Assembly: GCA_949751835.1 (NCBI GenBank) | Contig: CATKHK010000011.1 | Span: 327 to 64,326, forward strand | DNA: 64,000 nt | Direction of reading: 5' to 3' | Source of the DNA: Blepharisma japonicum | Lineage: Eukaryota > Ciliophora > Heterotrichea > Heterotrichida > Blepharismidae | Shown: positions 44,274-55,239 of the stretch, one piece after another | Position numbering within the stretch: position 1 is the stretch's first letter | How the letters are laid out: the number at the start of each line of letters is the position of its first letter | Position numbers and translations under genes: made by a program | The notes under the pieces: model-generated | What the model saw: the letters and a program-made list of their open reading frames with translations, nothing else | What the model was told of the DNA's origin: nothing | The model's database searches: none

Positions 44274-45149
44274 ATGGTCGTGGAATACTTGATGCCAGTC
44301 CTAGCATCAATGCTCTTTTATTGTGGCGTCAATATTGCTCTTCAATATGTTGTTATTCCACCACCAAAACTTACTGAAAGCCAAAAGAAAAATTATATTG
44401 GAGAGCATATATCTCTTATCCATTCTGTTTTTGCATCAATTCTAGCACTTAGCGTTTATATTAGCGAAAACGGAATACGCTATGATACACCAACAAATGC
44501 ATCCCAAATAATAGTCTTTGGACACTCTATGGGGTATTTTACATATGATGCAATATACGCAGAGCTTTACGGCCTCCACGATTGGGCAATGAGATTCCAT
44601 CATATTTTTGTAATTTTTGGCGGCTTTCCTGCCTACTTGGCAAGCAATGGAGGCAACCTTGGAGTTAGTAACATTTAAGCAGCTTGTTTAGTGATTACTG
44701 AACTTTCAAACCCTACAATGCAGCTTAGACTTATCTTAAAAGACCAAGGAAAAACTGATACCCTCCTTTATAAAATATCACAATTATCATTTGCAGCAAT
44801 ATTTCTTTTCAATCGGTAAGGCTAACATAGAGGAGTTATTGGGACATTTTTAGATTATAATACTTGGCAATACGACTTAAATATAATGATTGCTTTCAGT
44901 GTCTCAATGATCTATGGGGTCAGCTGCTTCTGGAACTACATTATTATATTAATGATCCTCAAAGAACTCAAAGGAAAAGGCATTACTCTTAAAGAACGAC
45001 TAATTGCCAGGTTAGCCCACATCCTGAAAAAGTCCCAAAAAATTATAGTTGTCCTCATTTTTATTTGGGCTGTCTTTATGCCTCACATTTTGAAGCATTT
45101 TGGCTTCACTGCGTATCACCTCAAATACGGGACTTTCACAATAATTTAG
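44274..45149 (+). CDS. TLC-domain membrane protein, copy 2
   Basis: 281 residues, exons 44274-44667, 44683-44815, 44831-45149; introns GTAACATTTAAGCAG (44668-44682) and GTAAGGCTAACATAG (44816-44830). It differs from copy 1 by a modest number of residues (for example LGHSMG versus FGHSMG) while exon lengths are identical, so both copies look to be under constraint. Upstream flank is also shared, including the roughly 100 bp before the ATG. Confidence 0.85.
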
Positions 45150-45187
45150 CTTTTATTAACATTTGAATTAAATCTATTCGTACAATC

Positions 45188-45997
45188 TTATACTTTTATC
45201 TCTGCGTGGTCTTCAGGCAACATGTATTTCACTTGCTTGGAAAGTCCGTTTCTAGAAAGATCGAGTTCCTTCAAATTCACATTTGACCGAACTGATCTTA
45301 TTAAAACCCTTACACTTTCAAAATCTATTGGATTCCCAGCCAAACTAAGCCTTTTTAAGGTTTTAATTTGGCATAGGGTTTGTGATAGCAATATCAGCCC
45401 TCTAGAATAAATATTATTGCTGTTTAACCTTAATTCTTCAAGGCACCTCAAAGTAGGTAACCCTTTGCATAAAGTAGTAATTCCTTCATCCCCAAAGCGG
45501 TTATTGCTCAAATTGAGGACTTTTAACGATTTCATAGTCCGAAAAAGCTTAGTTAAATATTTAATACCTTCATTGCAAATCGCATTTCCTTGGAGTTCTA
45601 AAACCTGCATCATAGGCATTAGTTCTAAGGAAGAATAAAGTCTTTTAATATCTTTAGAGGTAATTTCGGTGTTATTTAATTTCAGTTCTCGCAAATTCTG
45701 GAAATTTTGCAAAACAAATTGCAGATGGTAAATCTCACGAACGTTGAGATTATGGTAGCTTAGATCAATTGTGGTGACTTCGAGCTCCTCTTTTGCAAAA
45801 ATGGCCTCAAAGAGGCCTTTAAGTTTGCCGTTCATTGTGGTTTCATTAGCGTAGTATGCGAGAAGAAGCTTCCGATTAGGAGACACTCCAGGAGTCTCAA
45901 TTGATCTTTCTTGGGTGATGCACGGAGCATCCAGTTTTGACGGTGAATCGAGTTTCGATAATTGTGATCGATGTCGTGTCGGAGAACAGCCCATCAC
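45188..45997 (-). CDS. Leucine-rich-repeat protein (RNI-type), probably N-myristoylated
   Basis: 269 residues from ATG 45997, or 268 if the second in-line ATG (45994) is used. The second start gives MGCSPT, a good N-myristoylation motif (Gly2, Ser/Thr at 6) with an adjacent Cys3 for palmitoylation, so it is the better choice. Residues about 95-260 hold seven or eight LRRs of ribonuclease-inhibitor type (LKVLNLSNNRFGDEGI, LEELRLNSNNI, LKELDLSRNGL). It is a likely protein-interaction scaffold on a membrane. A decayed copy lies upstream at 43613-44160. Confidence 0.82.
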   Translation of the reverse strand: MMGCSPTRHRSQLSKLDSPSKLDAPCITQERSIETPGVSPNRKLLLAYYANETTMNGKLKGLFEAIFAKEELEVTTIDLSYHNLNVREIYHLQFVLQNFQNLRELKLNNTEITSKDIKRLYSSLELMPMMQVLELQGNAICNEGIKYLTKLFRTMKSLKVLNLSNNRFGDEGITTLCKGLPTLRCLEELRLNSNNIYSRGLILLSQTLCQIKTLKRLSLAGNPIDFESVRVLIRSVRSNVNLKELDLSRNGLSKQVKYMLPEDHAEIKV

Positions 45998-46559
45998 TTA
46001 ATTATTTATTAATTCTAACATGCAGCATTTTCCACATGATTTCGGATCATAAGTAGGGTCGAAAGGGATATTAAAAATCGTAAAGGAGGATTAAATAGCA
46101 ATAGGAATGAAGATAAAAAGTATAAATAAAAAGATATCTTTAAGGATGCTTCATTGATAATTGGAAGCTCATGATAAATGGTCTTATTTGACACAATTTT
46201 TCAACAATATTATTCTTCTTTAAAATTATTCTAGATGAAGCCTAGAATAATTTATTACAATTAATGGTTTCAGGATACTGAAATTTAACTGTCTAATACA
46301 TAAAATTAAAAAAAAATTTTGGTCATATTAGTCGAGAATATCCCTTTTTGAGTTTTATCAGAATTTTTTAAAATCAGAATTCTCATTTTTTTGTTAGTGA
46401 GCTTTATTTTTTTACCTCTAATAATGCTTAATTTTCTGAGGTCTGCTCAAGCTTATCAGCTTCTATGTTGTAAAAATCTGTTATTTTGTCCGCACTTTAC
46501 GTTTTTTTATTCATGGACTTATGACCTTAATTTGAATAATTTTGCATCTAAATTTATAT
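45998..46559. other. AT-rich intergenic region
   Basis: About 560 bp between the LRR gene start and the 3' end of the CID gene. AT-rich, no supported gene or repeat. Confidence 0.4.
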
Positions 46560-47297
46560 TTATTGATTATTAAGAGCTTCTAAGCGTTCAGGAAAACTTA
46601 TATATTTTTGATACTCTTCTTCAAGAGTCCTTGAAAGCATCATTAAAAGGTTAGATCTTTCTATCAACTCAAGCTCGCACTTCCCTCGATACTCTAAAAG
46701 CTGACTTTTAATATCAGCTGTATTTCAAGCTAGTGAGCTTTGGTCCATAACCTTGCATAACCCATCAAGCTGTTTAGCCAATTCTAAGTTTTCTTCATGT
46801 TTTGACTCAAGATCAGCTAATTTCCTTGTGATTTCAAATTCCTGTATAACGCTTGCACCTGATTTCTCATCTTGTATACTATTAATAGTTTCTTGGATTT
46901 TATTTTTCAATTGTGCAGTAAAGGCTGGCACAAAAATAGAAGTCCCAGGTTTTTCCCACACCATTACAATTTTTCTAAATTCCTCCACGAATTGTTCACT
47001 TTTATAGTCAATCATAGCTTGTAATATATCGTCAATTATAGCAGTGAACTCTTTTAAATACTCTTCACTTCTGGTTTCTCGGGAGCTTTTCATAAGAACA
47101 TCATTCATGACGAATAGCAATGCAAGCTTCTTTTTCTCTTCAGAAAAACTTCTAAATTCTCGGAGCCACACTGAAACTAGGTGCTTAGCAGCTGTTGTTT
47201 GATGAGAAATCATCACTGATGAAATTTCAAAAATTTTATCTTTAGCTGTAGACAAACTGTGTAGAGACTCTAAAAATTGCGCCTCTGCTACCTCCAT
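46560..47297 (-). CDS. RNA polymerase II CTD-interacting (CID) protein, RPRD1/Rtt103-like
   Basis: 245 residues from ATG 47297 to TAA 46560; TGA at 46725 reads as Trp. Residues 5-130 match the CID fold: FLESLHSLSTAKDKIFEIS, HQTTAAKHLVSVWL, ALLFVMNDVLMKSSR, and a final helix. A coiled coil follows (about 160-235). RPRD1 and Rtt103 bind phosphorylated Pol II CTD and act in termination and CTD dephosphorylation. The compact CID plus coiled coil is like RPRD1. Confidence 0.85.
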
Positions 47298-47316
47298 TTA
47301 TTATTAGAAAATTAAA

Positions 47317-49299
47317 TTAATATTTCCTAGGAGACTTCGGCGTCACTTCTTGTACGAACTCTGAATAGCTGACCCTTCCATCCTTATTCTTATCATATCT
47401 CTGCATAAGCGCTTCTAAATCTTTTCTATTAACAAAAATATTGTGATCTTCCAAAATATCTCTAAATTCATCAATTGTTATATATCCATTCCTATCCCTG
47501 TCAATAGCCTGAAAAGCTTCATGCATATTAAATTCAGGTCTTCTTGACAATCTTTGTCTCAAACTTTCAGCTACCCTTTCAGCATCTAAATGAAGCCTAA
47601 GCACGTCAATAAATAAAGAAGTGGTATCACGCGAAAACACTCGTCTACGCTGAGCAAAACTTACGTTATAAGGCTGCCGATTCCGCAAAAGTCTGGAATA
47701 GTCTTCTTGTTTAGGGGTAAACATTTCGGAAAAATCAGAAAAACGCAGCTGACCATCTTGTAAAGAAGAATAGTGACGGATTAGTAGGTAGACTTCGTCA
47801 CGGAGGACTATAGGTGCCATTTCTTGGATTGCACTTTCTACATCTAAAGTAGTGATGGCACTTCTATCATTTAAATCAAAAATTTTGAAAGCGTCGACTA
47901 GGTTGAAGTCGGGTTTTAAGCTGAGTTCAATTTTTAGCTTGTCGAGGTCTCTGTTAAGTCTAATTTGTTCTTGCAGCATGCTGACTAGTTCATTTTCTTC
48001 GTAGATGCTGAATTCTGAGTAGCTTAATTTCCCATTTCTAGATCTTGATTTATTAGGTGAGGAATAATCAGATTTTTTGGCTGAAGATTGGCTTCTTCTT
48101 GAGCTGCTAAATGTTTTTTCTGGGCTTCTAATTGTTGAATTTTTTTCAGGACTTTGGTAAAAAGACACACTTTTGGATGGAGATGATCTTAAAGGTGAAG
48201 AATTTCTTAACGGTGACCGAGATTGATATAAAGAATCAGTTCGGCTTGGGGATGATCTTCGTAATGGAGAAGAGTTTCTTAATGGCGATCTTGACTGATA
48301 GCTACTTTCAAATCTACTAGGAGATGAGCTTCTTAAAGGTGAACTTCGTAATGGGGAGCTTCTTTTAGGTGACTGATAAGAAATTTCATTACGACTAGGT
48401 GACGATCTTCTCAATGGAGAACTTGCCCTTGGCTCATAAAAACTTTTAGAAGGTGATGCTGCAAAAGTGCTCCGCATTGGAGATTCCCTCAAAGGCGAAG
48501 ACCTTGATGGTGACCTCCTCAATGGCGAACTTGCCCTTACTTCTGAAAATCCTGCAGAGCTCCTCAGGCTACCTCTAACAGGTTTGGCTGGGAGCAGCCC
48601 ATCCACAAATTCACTATAACTAATAATCCCATCCCCATCATTATCAATCCTCCTGTATATTGCATCAATATCTTCATCTAGTACCATAAATTCATGTCTC
48701 CTCATAAAACTAAACAGCTCAGCTCTTTCAAAACCTGATCCTCTCCTTACATCAATAGCCCTATACGCATCAATTAGATTAAAATCATATCTTTCGGCCA
48801 AATTTTTCCTCGCATCTTCCATATCTCTTTGTACCTGAATTTCAGTCTCAAAAAGCCTCATCAATAAATACTCCACGTCGCTAGAAACTCTTGGATAAGC
48901 AGGCCTTGCTTGTGTGAGGTCTCTCAAAAACTGATTTGCACTTGGCAAGGCAAGCTGGGTAAGCTCACTAAAAGAAAGCCTCCCATCAGAATTGGCATCA
49001 TATTGTCTTATTAATAGCTGACAGTCTTGCTCTGTGCAATAAACTCGGTTTCTTTCTAAAAAGCTTAAAATATCAACAAGGGAAATGGAGCCTAATCCAG
49101 CTCGATCTAGGAATTTAAAGGCACTATATGGCTCGAATTCTCGGTTTTGACACAGGTTTTGTCGAGCAGCTTCAACTTGTTTTTCTCCCTGTGATAAAAT
49201 GTAGAGCAGTTGAGCGAGTTTTCTCTCTGTTTCTAGGCCTAGCATTTGCAAAATATAATTAACTGTTAACGGAATAAGAAAATATGGATACTTAAACAT
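47317..49299 (-). CDS. EF-hand protein with Ser/Pro/Arg-rich linker
   Basis: Open for 660 residues from 49299; the more likely start is the internal Met at 49245 (MLGLETERKLAQLL), because the first 18 codons read like AT-rich leader. EF-hand pairs flank a linker: DANSDGRLSFSE, DNDGDGIISYSE near the N-terminal half, and DRDRNGYITIDE, DKNKDGRVSYSE at the end; other loops are degenerate (DLNDRSAITTLD). The linker (about 245-415) is repeated SSPLR and SPSR units, likely phosphorylated. Probably a Ca2+-responsive structural protein of the cytoskeleton; no exact family is known. Confidence 0.8.
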   Translation of the reverse strand: MFKYPYFLIPLTVNYILQMLGLETERKLAQLLYILSQGEKQVEAARQNLCQNREFEPYSAFKFLDRAGLGSISLVDILSFLERNRVYCTEQDCQLLIRQYDANSDGRLSFSELTQLALPSANQFLRDLTQARPAYPRVSSDVEYLLMRLFETEIQVQRDMEDARKNLAERYDFNLIDAYRAIDVRRGSGFERAELFSFMRRHEFMVLDEDIDAIYRRIDNDGDGIISYSEFVDGLLPAKPVRGSLRSSAGFSEVRASSPLRRSPSRSSPLRESPMRSTFAASPSKSFYEPRASSPLRRSSPSRNEISYQSPKRSSPLRSSPLRSSSPSRFESSYQSRSPLRNSSPLRRSSPSRTDSLYQSRSPLRNSSPLRSSPSKSVSFYQSPEKNSTIRSPEKTFSSSRRSQSSAKKSDYSSPNKSRSRNGKLSYSEFSIYEENELVSMLQEQIRLNRDLDKLKIELSLKPDFNLVDAFKIFDLNDRSAITTLDVESAIQEMAPIVLRDEVYLLIRHYSSLQDGQLRFSDFSEMFTPKQEDYSRLLRNRQPYNVSFAQRRRVFSRDTTSLFIDVLRLHLDAERVAESLRQRLSRRPEFNMHEAFQAIDRDRNGYITIDEFRDILEDHNIFVNRKDLEALMQRYDKNKDGRVSYSEFVQEVTPKSPRKY

Positions 49300-49312
49300 T
49301 AAATAGTTAGCC

Positions 49313-50233
49313 CTATAGTCCTTGCACTCGTGCTAGTACATGTCCACATCTTTTGCAAATATGTAAAACTTCTTGATATTTATTAAGCAATTTTACATCT
49401 CCACAGCTTCTAATAGAATTGAAAAAATACTGGATGGATTTTCATACTCCTAGAGATTGCAGTCGAAAAGTAATTTCTACTGGAGTTTCACTTGAGCAGA
49501 TACTACAATACATCCTATTGATATTTCCTTGGCAATTTTTTTGGATTTGGGATTTTATATTTTTTTCAAATGTAAAATTTGGAGATTTTTGCTCAGTTGT
49601 TTCTGGCTCTATTATAAGAGTGCTTGCAAGATGAGAGTTCAAGAGCGGATTATTGGAGTTTCGTAGCTCAAATGCATAATTTGGAGTTATTGGCTCGGTA
49701 AGCTTTGAATAGTTTACTGGATTTTTGCTCGCGTCAGAACTAAAACTGCTATAAGGAGTTGAAGATCTGATTTCGCTGTTTTGATATCTTTTGATAGGAG
49801 ATTTATGTGATGGACATCTTTTCAACGGAGAAGGAATTTTACACTGTTTAGTGTATCGGTCTTCATCAATAAAAGAAAACTCGCTGATGTTGTCTTGGTT
49901 GCAGGCCGTTTGCTTCATATTTCTAAGCATTCCTTGGTAACTTTGGTTCACATTTTTAATAACCACGCTTGGGCAGTGGTTATGCAGAGGAGATTCCATA
50001 CTGCGAGTGACTGAGTTATTGTTGGAATTTTTCTTGGTCTTTCTGCAATGGGGAGGCTGATAAGGGCATTTTCCATATAAGACTTGGCATGAGTCAAGCG
50101 AGTTTTCGAGCTTGTCGAGATTTTCAAGTGTTTTTCTGAGAATTGATTTTGTGATAATTGAATTGGAGGATTCTCGCATCGCGTCAAGAAAGGAGAGTTT
50201 CAACTCATGCTCTTCGTTTTCGTGCATTGACAT
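49313..50233 (-). CDS. Protein with LITAF-like C-terminal zinc ribbon
   Basis: 306 residues; TGA at 49442 is Trp and the frame ends TAG at 49313. The first 230 residues are polar, Ser/Asn-rich. The C-terminus has CSIC (about 246-249), a central hydrophobic-aromatic stretch (WKSIQYFF), then HICKRCGHVL, the CxxC...HxCxxC layout of the LITAF domain, which binds zinc at endosomal membranes. The central segment is less hydrophobic than in LITAF, so the call is tentative. Alternatively a generic zinc ribbon. Confidence 0.55.
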
Positions 50234-51372
50234 TTAACGAATTATTTAAATAACTTAGAAAAAATTAGAATAGCCCGGGTTTGAAAAGATGTAATTTCAT
50301 CCATGACTTATAGGAGTAAAAGAATGCTAAGAGGCGTAGAATTTTACAAAAATTACCATTTGAAAATTCATATGAAAACTCCTTATAGGGGTGGGAAATT
50401 TTTCTTATGAATTTGTAGGTATAAAATAAGGAAGGTTGCGGATAGGAAAGAAAAATGAAATTAATATTAAGCTTTTTTAATTCCTAAGCACAAGCAATAA
50501 ATTGTTGATTCTAATTCCTAATTCGAAAAAGAATAAAAGCTAATTTATGAAACGAATGAGTGAAAAAGATATAGATGTGCAAAATGTTCATAAAATATTT
50601 TAGAGTTTCTTGCTTAAAATTGAGAACTAGGGAAATTTTAATAAACACGATAATTAATCTTACCATATAAAAGCATGCTTGTGGCTAGATATAATTTAAT
50701 AAGTCTATTTAAAATTTGATTATCTATAGGCTATTGATTTGATCTAGGCTTTTATATGGCGAAATTAATATTTTTACAATATTCTCTTAAGTCTTCAATA
50801 AAGTAAATTAAAATCTAGGCTCATGCAAAATTATAGCTACATTTCTGATTTCTACTCAAGCCAATTCAGATGGCAGTTTTATGAATAATTAAAATATTAA
50901 TTATTATTTTCAATTAAATAGAAAATAAATTCCTACAGAGCTGGCGAACTATTTAGCATAAATTAAAATTTTTATGAAATTTATAATTCTATTAATTTCC
51001 AGTCTCAGAATATAAATAATACAAAATATAAGCAATAATAATGGCTAAATTTTGGTCTCTTCTCAAATTTTGGTTTAAATGCTCTTTAGATTAAATAAAT
51101 CTAAACATATAAAAATAAAAATTATCAATTATTAGTGGTTATACAAAATTAATGACGAAAGCACTTTATGGCTTAATGATTAAGATAAAAATAATACTTT
51201 TCCTCTTTTTCGAGAGAAGAAAAAAATTTGTTTTCAAATACTAAGAACTTTTTGTATAATAAGCAAGATGAATCTAAAGCTTTTTCAAGCCATATATTTC
51301 AGGCTTCCATTATGATATCAATTATAAATTTTCAAATTATATAAGAGAATTATTAAATAATTTAGATCTCTG
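50234..51372. other. Long divergent AT-rich intergenic region
   Basis: About 1.1 kb between divergently transcribed genes. It is very AT-rich with no supported ORF, RNA or repeat; it should hold both promoters. Confidence 0.45.
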
Positions 51373-52548
51373 ATGGATGATGCAATAGGAGGCAGATTTA
51401 TTAAAGAATCTATCATTGGGGAAGGGAATTTTGGGACAGTTTATCGAGCTCTAGACAGCACAAATAAAAAGAGTGTTGCAGTCAAGGTCGAAAAGCCATC
51501 AATCGACATATCTCAAGTAGAGAACGAAATCAAAGTTTTAAACGCCCTACAAGGCAACAGAGGTTTCCCTCATCTTATTGCATCAGGAACTGACGACGGG
51601 TCAATGTACATTGCAATGCAGCTGCTCGGACCCAGTCTGGAAGAAAAATTCCAGGAAAATAAGCACAAGTTCAGTCTTATGGTGGTTTTAAAAATCGCCG
51701 AACAAATTCTTAGCAGGATTCAAACTTTGCATAATAAGTTATTTGTCCATAGAGATATTAAGCCTCGCCAATTTTTGATGAGTCCCAATGCTGGCTCGCC
51801 CACAATCTACATGATAGACTTTGGCTTATCAAAATGCTATCAGAATGGGAAAATGGGTCTTCACATCCAATATATGGAAAATAGGCCGTTTGTCGGAACT
51901 GCTAACTATGCTTCCATAAATACACATATGGGAATCCAGCAGAGTCGTCGTGATGATTTGGAATCATATATGTACATGCTTTCATATTTTTTAAATGGAA
52001 GTTTACCATGAATTTCCAAAGACCATAGCAAAAGTGACCGAGAAATAAGACAAATAAAAAATCGAATTTCGGTCAATGAGCTTTTTCATAAAGGACCGCA
52101 GGAGCTTGTGCTTATGATGGCGTATATAAAAAGCATGGCTTTTGAGGATAAACCAGATTACGAATACTTGCATGGACTAATTAAAAGGATGAAGGCCAAT
52201 GTAAAAGTAGAGAAAAAAAGAGGAATCAACACACTTAGTGTGAATACAATTGAGCAGAAGGCAAGAAAGGTTAGAAAATCTATAACAGATCCGTTTGCTG
52301 AGCAGCCAGATTTGTTTAAGATTGCTAAAAATGGGGAGAAAAATAAAAATGAGCTTTTAAATATTGGAGATGAAGAAGAAATGAAGCCAGAGCCGATGTC
52401 AGCTGAGTGTACGACTGAGGAGGCTGAAGTGTATCCAGAAATCAAGGATAGGAATATTTTAAAAAAAATAAATACAAAAGAGAGGCATCAGAGTAAGAGT
52501 CTCGACATAGATGCGATGACAGAAGGACAGAAGTGTTACATCATGTAA
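51373..52548 (+). CDS. Casein-kinase-1 family kinase with C-terminal CaaX motif
   Basis: 391 residues; TGA at 52009 reads as Trp. CK1 core: GEGNFGTVYRA, VAVKVE (K38), HRDIKPRQFLM (126-136), DFGLSK (149-154), GTANYAS. The Asn that normally follows KPx in CK1 (HRDIKPDNF) is Gln here (Q133), a Mg2+-ligand position, so activity is uncertain. The C-terminal tail is acidic then basic and ends CYIM, a farnesyl-type CaaX box, so the kinase is probably membrane-attached, as some CK1 forms are by lipid. Confidence 0.88.
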
Positions 52549-52777
52549 GGAATTAGCTATTTTTTAATTTTTCCTGTATTAATCTATTTAAAAATTTTTT
52601 TTATTTGTTAATTAATTATTTATATTTCAGAAACTTATCAAAATAAAAAGCTTTCCAAAAAATATTTTCTTTTGATTTCATTTAGACTTTTCCACTCTTT
52701 GAATGGATAAATTTATTACAGTATAAAATTTTCTATTTTCATATTTCATCAAAAATTAAGTATTATGTTTTATTATC
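52549..52777. other. AT-rich spacer
   Basis: 3' flank of the CK1 gene, with no supported gene. Confidence 0.4.
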
Positions 52778-53160
52778 TCTATAATAAATAATTCCAGTTA
52801 AAAGGTGGATTTTAGGTCCAATAACTACTCGAAGATTTTTAAGCATTATTTCCGCTTCATCTATATTATGAAATTTTATGCTTTTGGCACTATAACCTTC
52901 AATCTTTCATATTAGTTGATTATTTTAAAAATCTAATTTTTTGATGCCAGACTTTCAGAAGAGTGAAATATACTCAAATTTTCTTTTTCATTTTTGCTGT
53001 TGATTTTTCAGAATTTTCTTCTTCTAATCTCTCCTTATTTTCTTAACTTCTTTTATTCCTTGAGTTATTTTTTCTTTTATATTTTGTGTATTAAAGAATA
53101 GAAAGCGCATTAGCATATTGTCTTCTGCATTCTTAGCTCTGCTCTGAGCTTGATAGACTT
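52778..53160 (-). pseudogene. Decayed gene remnant, unknown family
   Basis: Minus-strand pieces read as protein across frame changes: YQAQSRAKNAEDNMLMRF, then KITQGIKEVKKIRRD, RLEEENSEKSTAKMKKK, EYISLFWKSGIKKLDF and finally IEGYSAKSIKFHN and LKNLRVVIGPKIHLLTG, ending TAA near 52770. Stops and shifts separate them and no 15-nt intron repairs them. Composition is coding-like (TGA as Trp fits in two places). The family is not recognised. Confidence 0.4.
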
Positions 53161-53250
53161 AGTCAAATAAGTCTTATCCTGTTACTCATTTGCTCTGCAA
53201 GTTTAATAAATTCTGAAATGGCTCTAATAATTAATATCAAATACAAAATT

Positions 53251-55239
53251 ATGGAAGATTTTAATAAGCCTAAAGAGTATGATCCAGAGCTGGCGAAATA
53301 TAATTTTATCCAATGGGACTGAAAAGCTGAATTTGGGTTTGAAGAAGATGACGGGATGCCTGAAGAATCCACACAAGAAGAAGCAACAGTTCCATTGAAA
53401 TGCTATAGTGACCTCCAGGATAAGTATGCAGCATTGAAAATTGAATTCGAAGAATACAAAAAACATCAAGAAAGCAACCGCCAAGTGGAATCCTCAGTGC
53501 TAAATCTCATGAAAAAAACATTAGAAAACACCAGAATCCAGCTAGAATCTTTACAAAAACAGCAACGGCATAATATTCAGCAATTAATCCACTATAAAGA
53601 TGCTGCAGAATCATATTATCATATGTCAGGAAATATGCCAAAAGATTTTGTATTTGTTGATATTGATGCCGAAATCATGCGGGTCGCCGAGCTTGATATC
53701 GAAGGAATTAAGCTCGATTACACAAGAAGACTCCAAGATATCGAAATTAAAAATGGAAAAGAAACAAAAGAATACCAAAAGAAACTTAAAGATTTGGTTA
53801 ACCTAGTCAGAGAAGAAAAAGAAAAAACAAAAAAAGCTATGGATGCTGCGAAAAAAGCAATTGAATACGCCAAAAATATGAAACCATCACAAGGTGGATC
53901 GTCAAAAGAAGCAGAACTAACCTTGAAGTTAAAAGAGCTGCTGAAAAGATATAAACAACTTCAGCTAGAAAACCGACAAATTTTATCGAGGAATTCCTAT
54001 ATCCCACCTGTAAATTTTTCCTCAATTTTACCCTTAATTTCCGATATAAAGTCCAAATTCGACGACCTCAAAGAATTCGTTATTTCAATCACCAAAAAAA
54101 TGCCTGTTCTGCTTGTAAAACTGGCCAAAGATGAAGCTAAAAATATAAATTCTTTAAAAAACAAAAATTATGATTCTTTACTACAAGATTATCATCACAT
54201 TTTAAAAGAAAGAAAATACTTATTTAATCTTGTACAAGAGCTTAAAGGCAATATCCGCGTTTTCTGCAGAGTCCGCCCATTACACTCTGAAGAGCCTTCG
54301 AGTTTAAATTTTAACGAGCCTGACACAATTACAGTATCAAATCCTTTATTAGGACTTGTAAGGACCTGGGAGTTCGAAAAAGTGTTTACTCCTGATAAAA
54401 CCCAAGAAGACGTTTTCAATGAACTTAGCTATATGGTTACTTCCTTTTTAGATGGTTATAATGTATGCATGTTTACATATGGGCAAACTGGATCAGGGAA
54501 AACTTATACAATGGAAGGTCCTGATGAAAACCCTGGGATTATTTATAGAGCGGCCTCATATGTATTTCAGCAGGTAAATTCCAGGGCTTCATCTTGAATC
54601 ACTGAGCTCTCTATATCGTTGATGGAAGTTTATAATGAAACTATTAGAGATTTATTAAGTGAAGGCCAGGCGAAGCTGAAAGTCAAACAAGACCAAAGCC
54701 AAAGAAACCATGTGCCTGGACTTACAATAGTGCCAGTCAGATCTATAGATGAAGTAATTGGGTATATGAAGTATGGGCTATCTGTAAGAGCTACAGGGAC
54801 TACAAATATGAATAAGCATTCGTCAAGATCCCATTTAGTAATGACTTTATATCAAAAAGCAGTTAATTCAAAAATAAACACAGAAATTTCGAGCAAAATC
54901 CATCTAATTGACTTAGCTGGCTCTGAAAGACTAAATAAATCAGGAAGTGAAGGCGAACGGCAAAAAGAAGCCCAACATATAAATTTATCATTATTTGCAC
55001 TTGGAGATGTAATTTCTGCAAGGTCGCAAAAACTCGCTCATGTCCCATTCAGGAACTCTATTCTTACACACTTATTGCAAGACTCCTTATCTGGAGATTC
55101 CAAGACACTTATGATTTTACAGATAAGTCCTGAGATGAGACATGTAGAGGAAACAGTTTGTAGCCTTAATTTTGGAGCTAAGGCTAGAGCTACTCAAATA
55201 GGAGTTGCACAAAAAAATCAAGTAAAAAATAACAGTTAA
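53251..55239 (+). CDS. Kinesin-14 type motor (C-terminal motor)
   Basis: 662 residues from ATG 53251; TGA codons in the first 40 residues and at 54595 are Trp. The N-terminal two-thirds is coiled coil, followed by the neck and motor: LKGNIRVFCRVRPL, GQTGSGKTYTMEG, HSSRSH, DLAGSER. A motor at the C-terminus, preceded by a helical neck starting with LKGNIRVFCRVRP, is diagnostic of kinesin-14, which walks to microtubule minus ends. The stop overlaps by bases with the stop of the convergent gene (shared TTAA at 55236-55239). Confidence 0.93.

Noticed and set aside
46391-46573. 60-residue plus-strand ORF near the CID gene
   Set aside because: Overlaps the 3' end of the CID gene on the other strand and has low-complexity hydrophobic content.
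49246-49299. N-terminal 18-codon extension of the EF-hand protein
   Set aside because: It reads like AT-rich leader sequence; the internal Met at 49245 gives a better start, though the extension cannot be excluded.
53224-53484. 86-residue minus-strand ORF rich in Phe and Leu
   Set aside because: Shadow of the coding N-terminus of kinesin-14.
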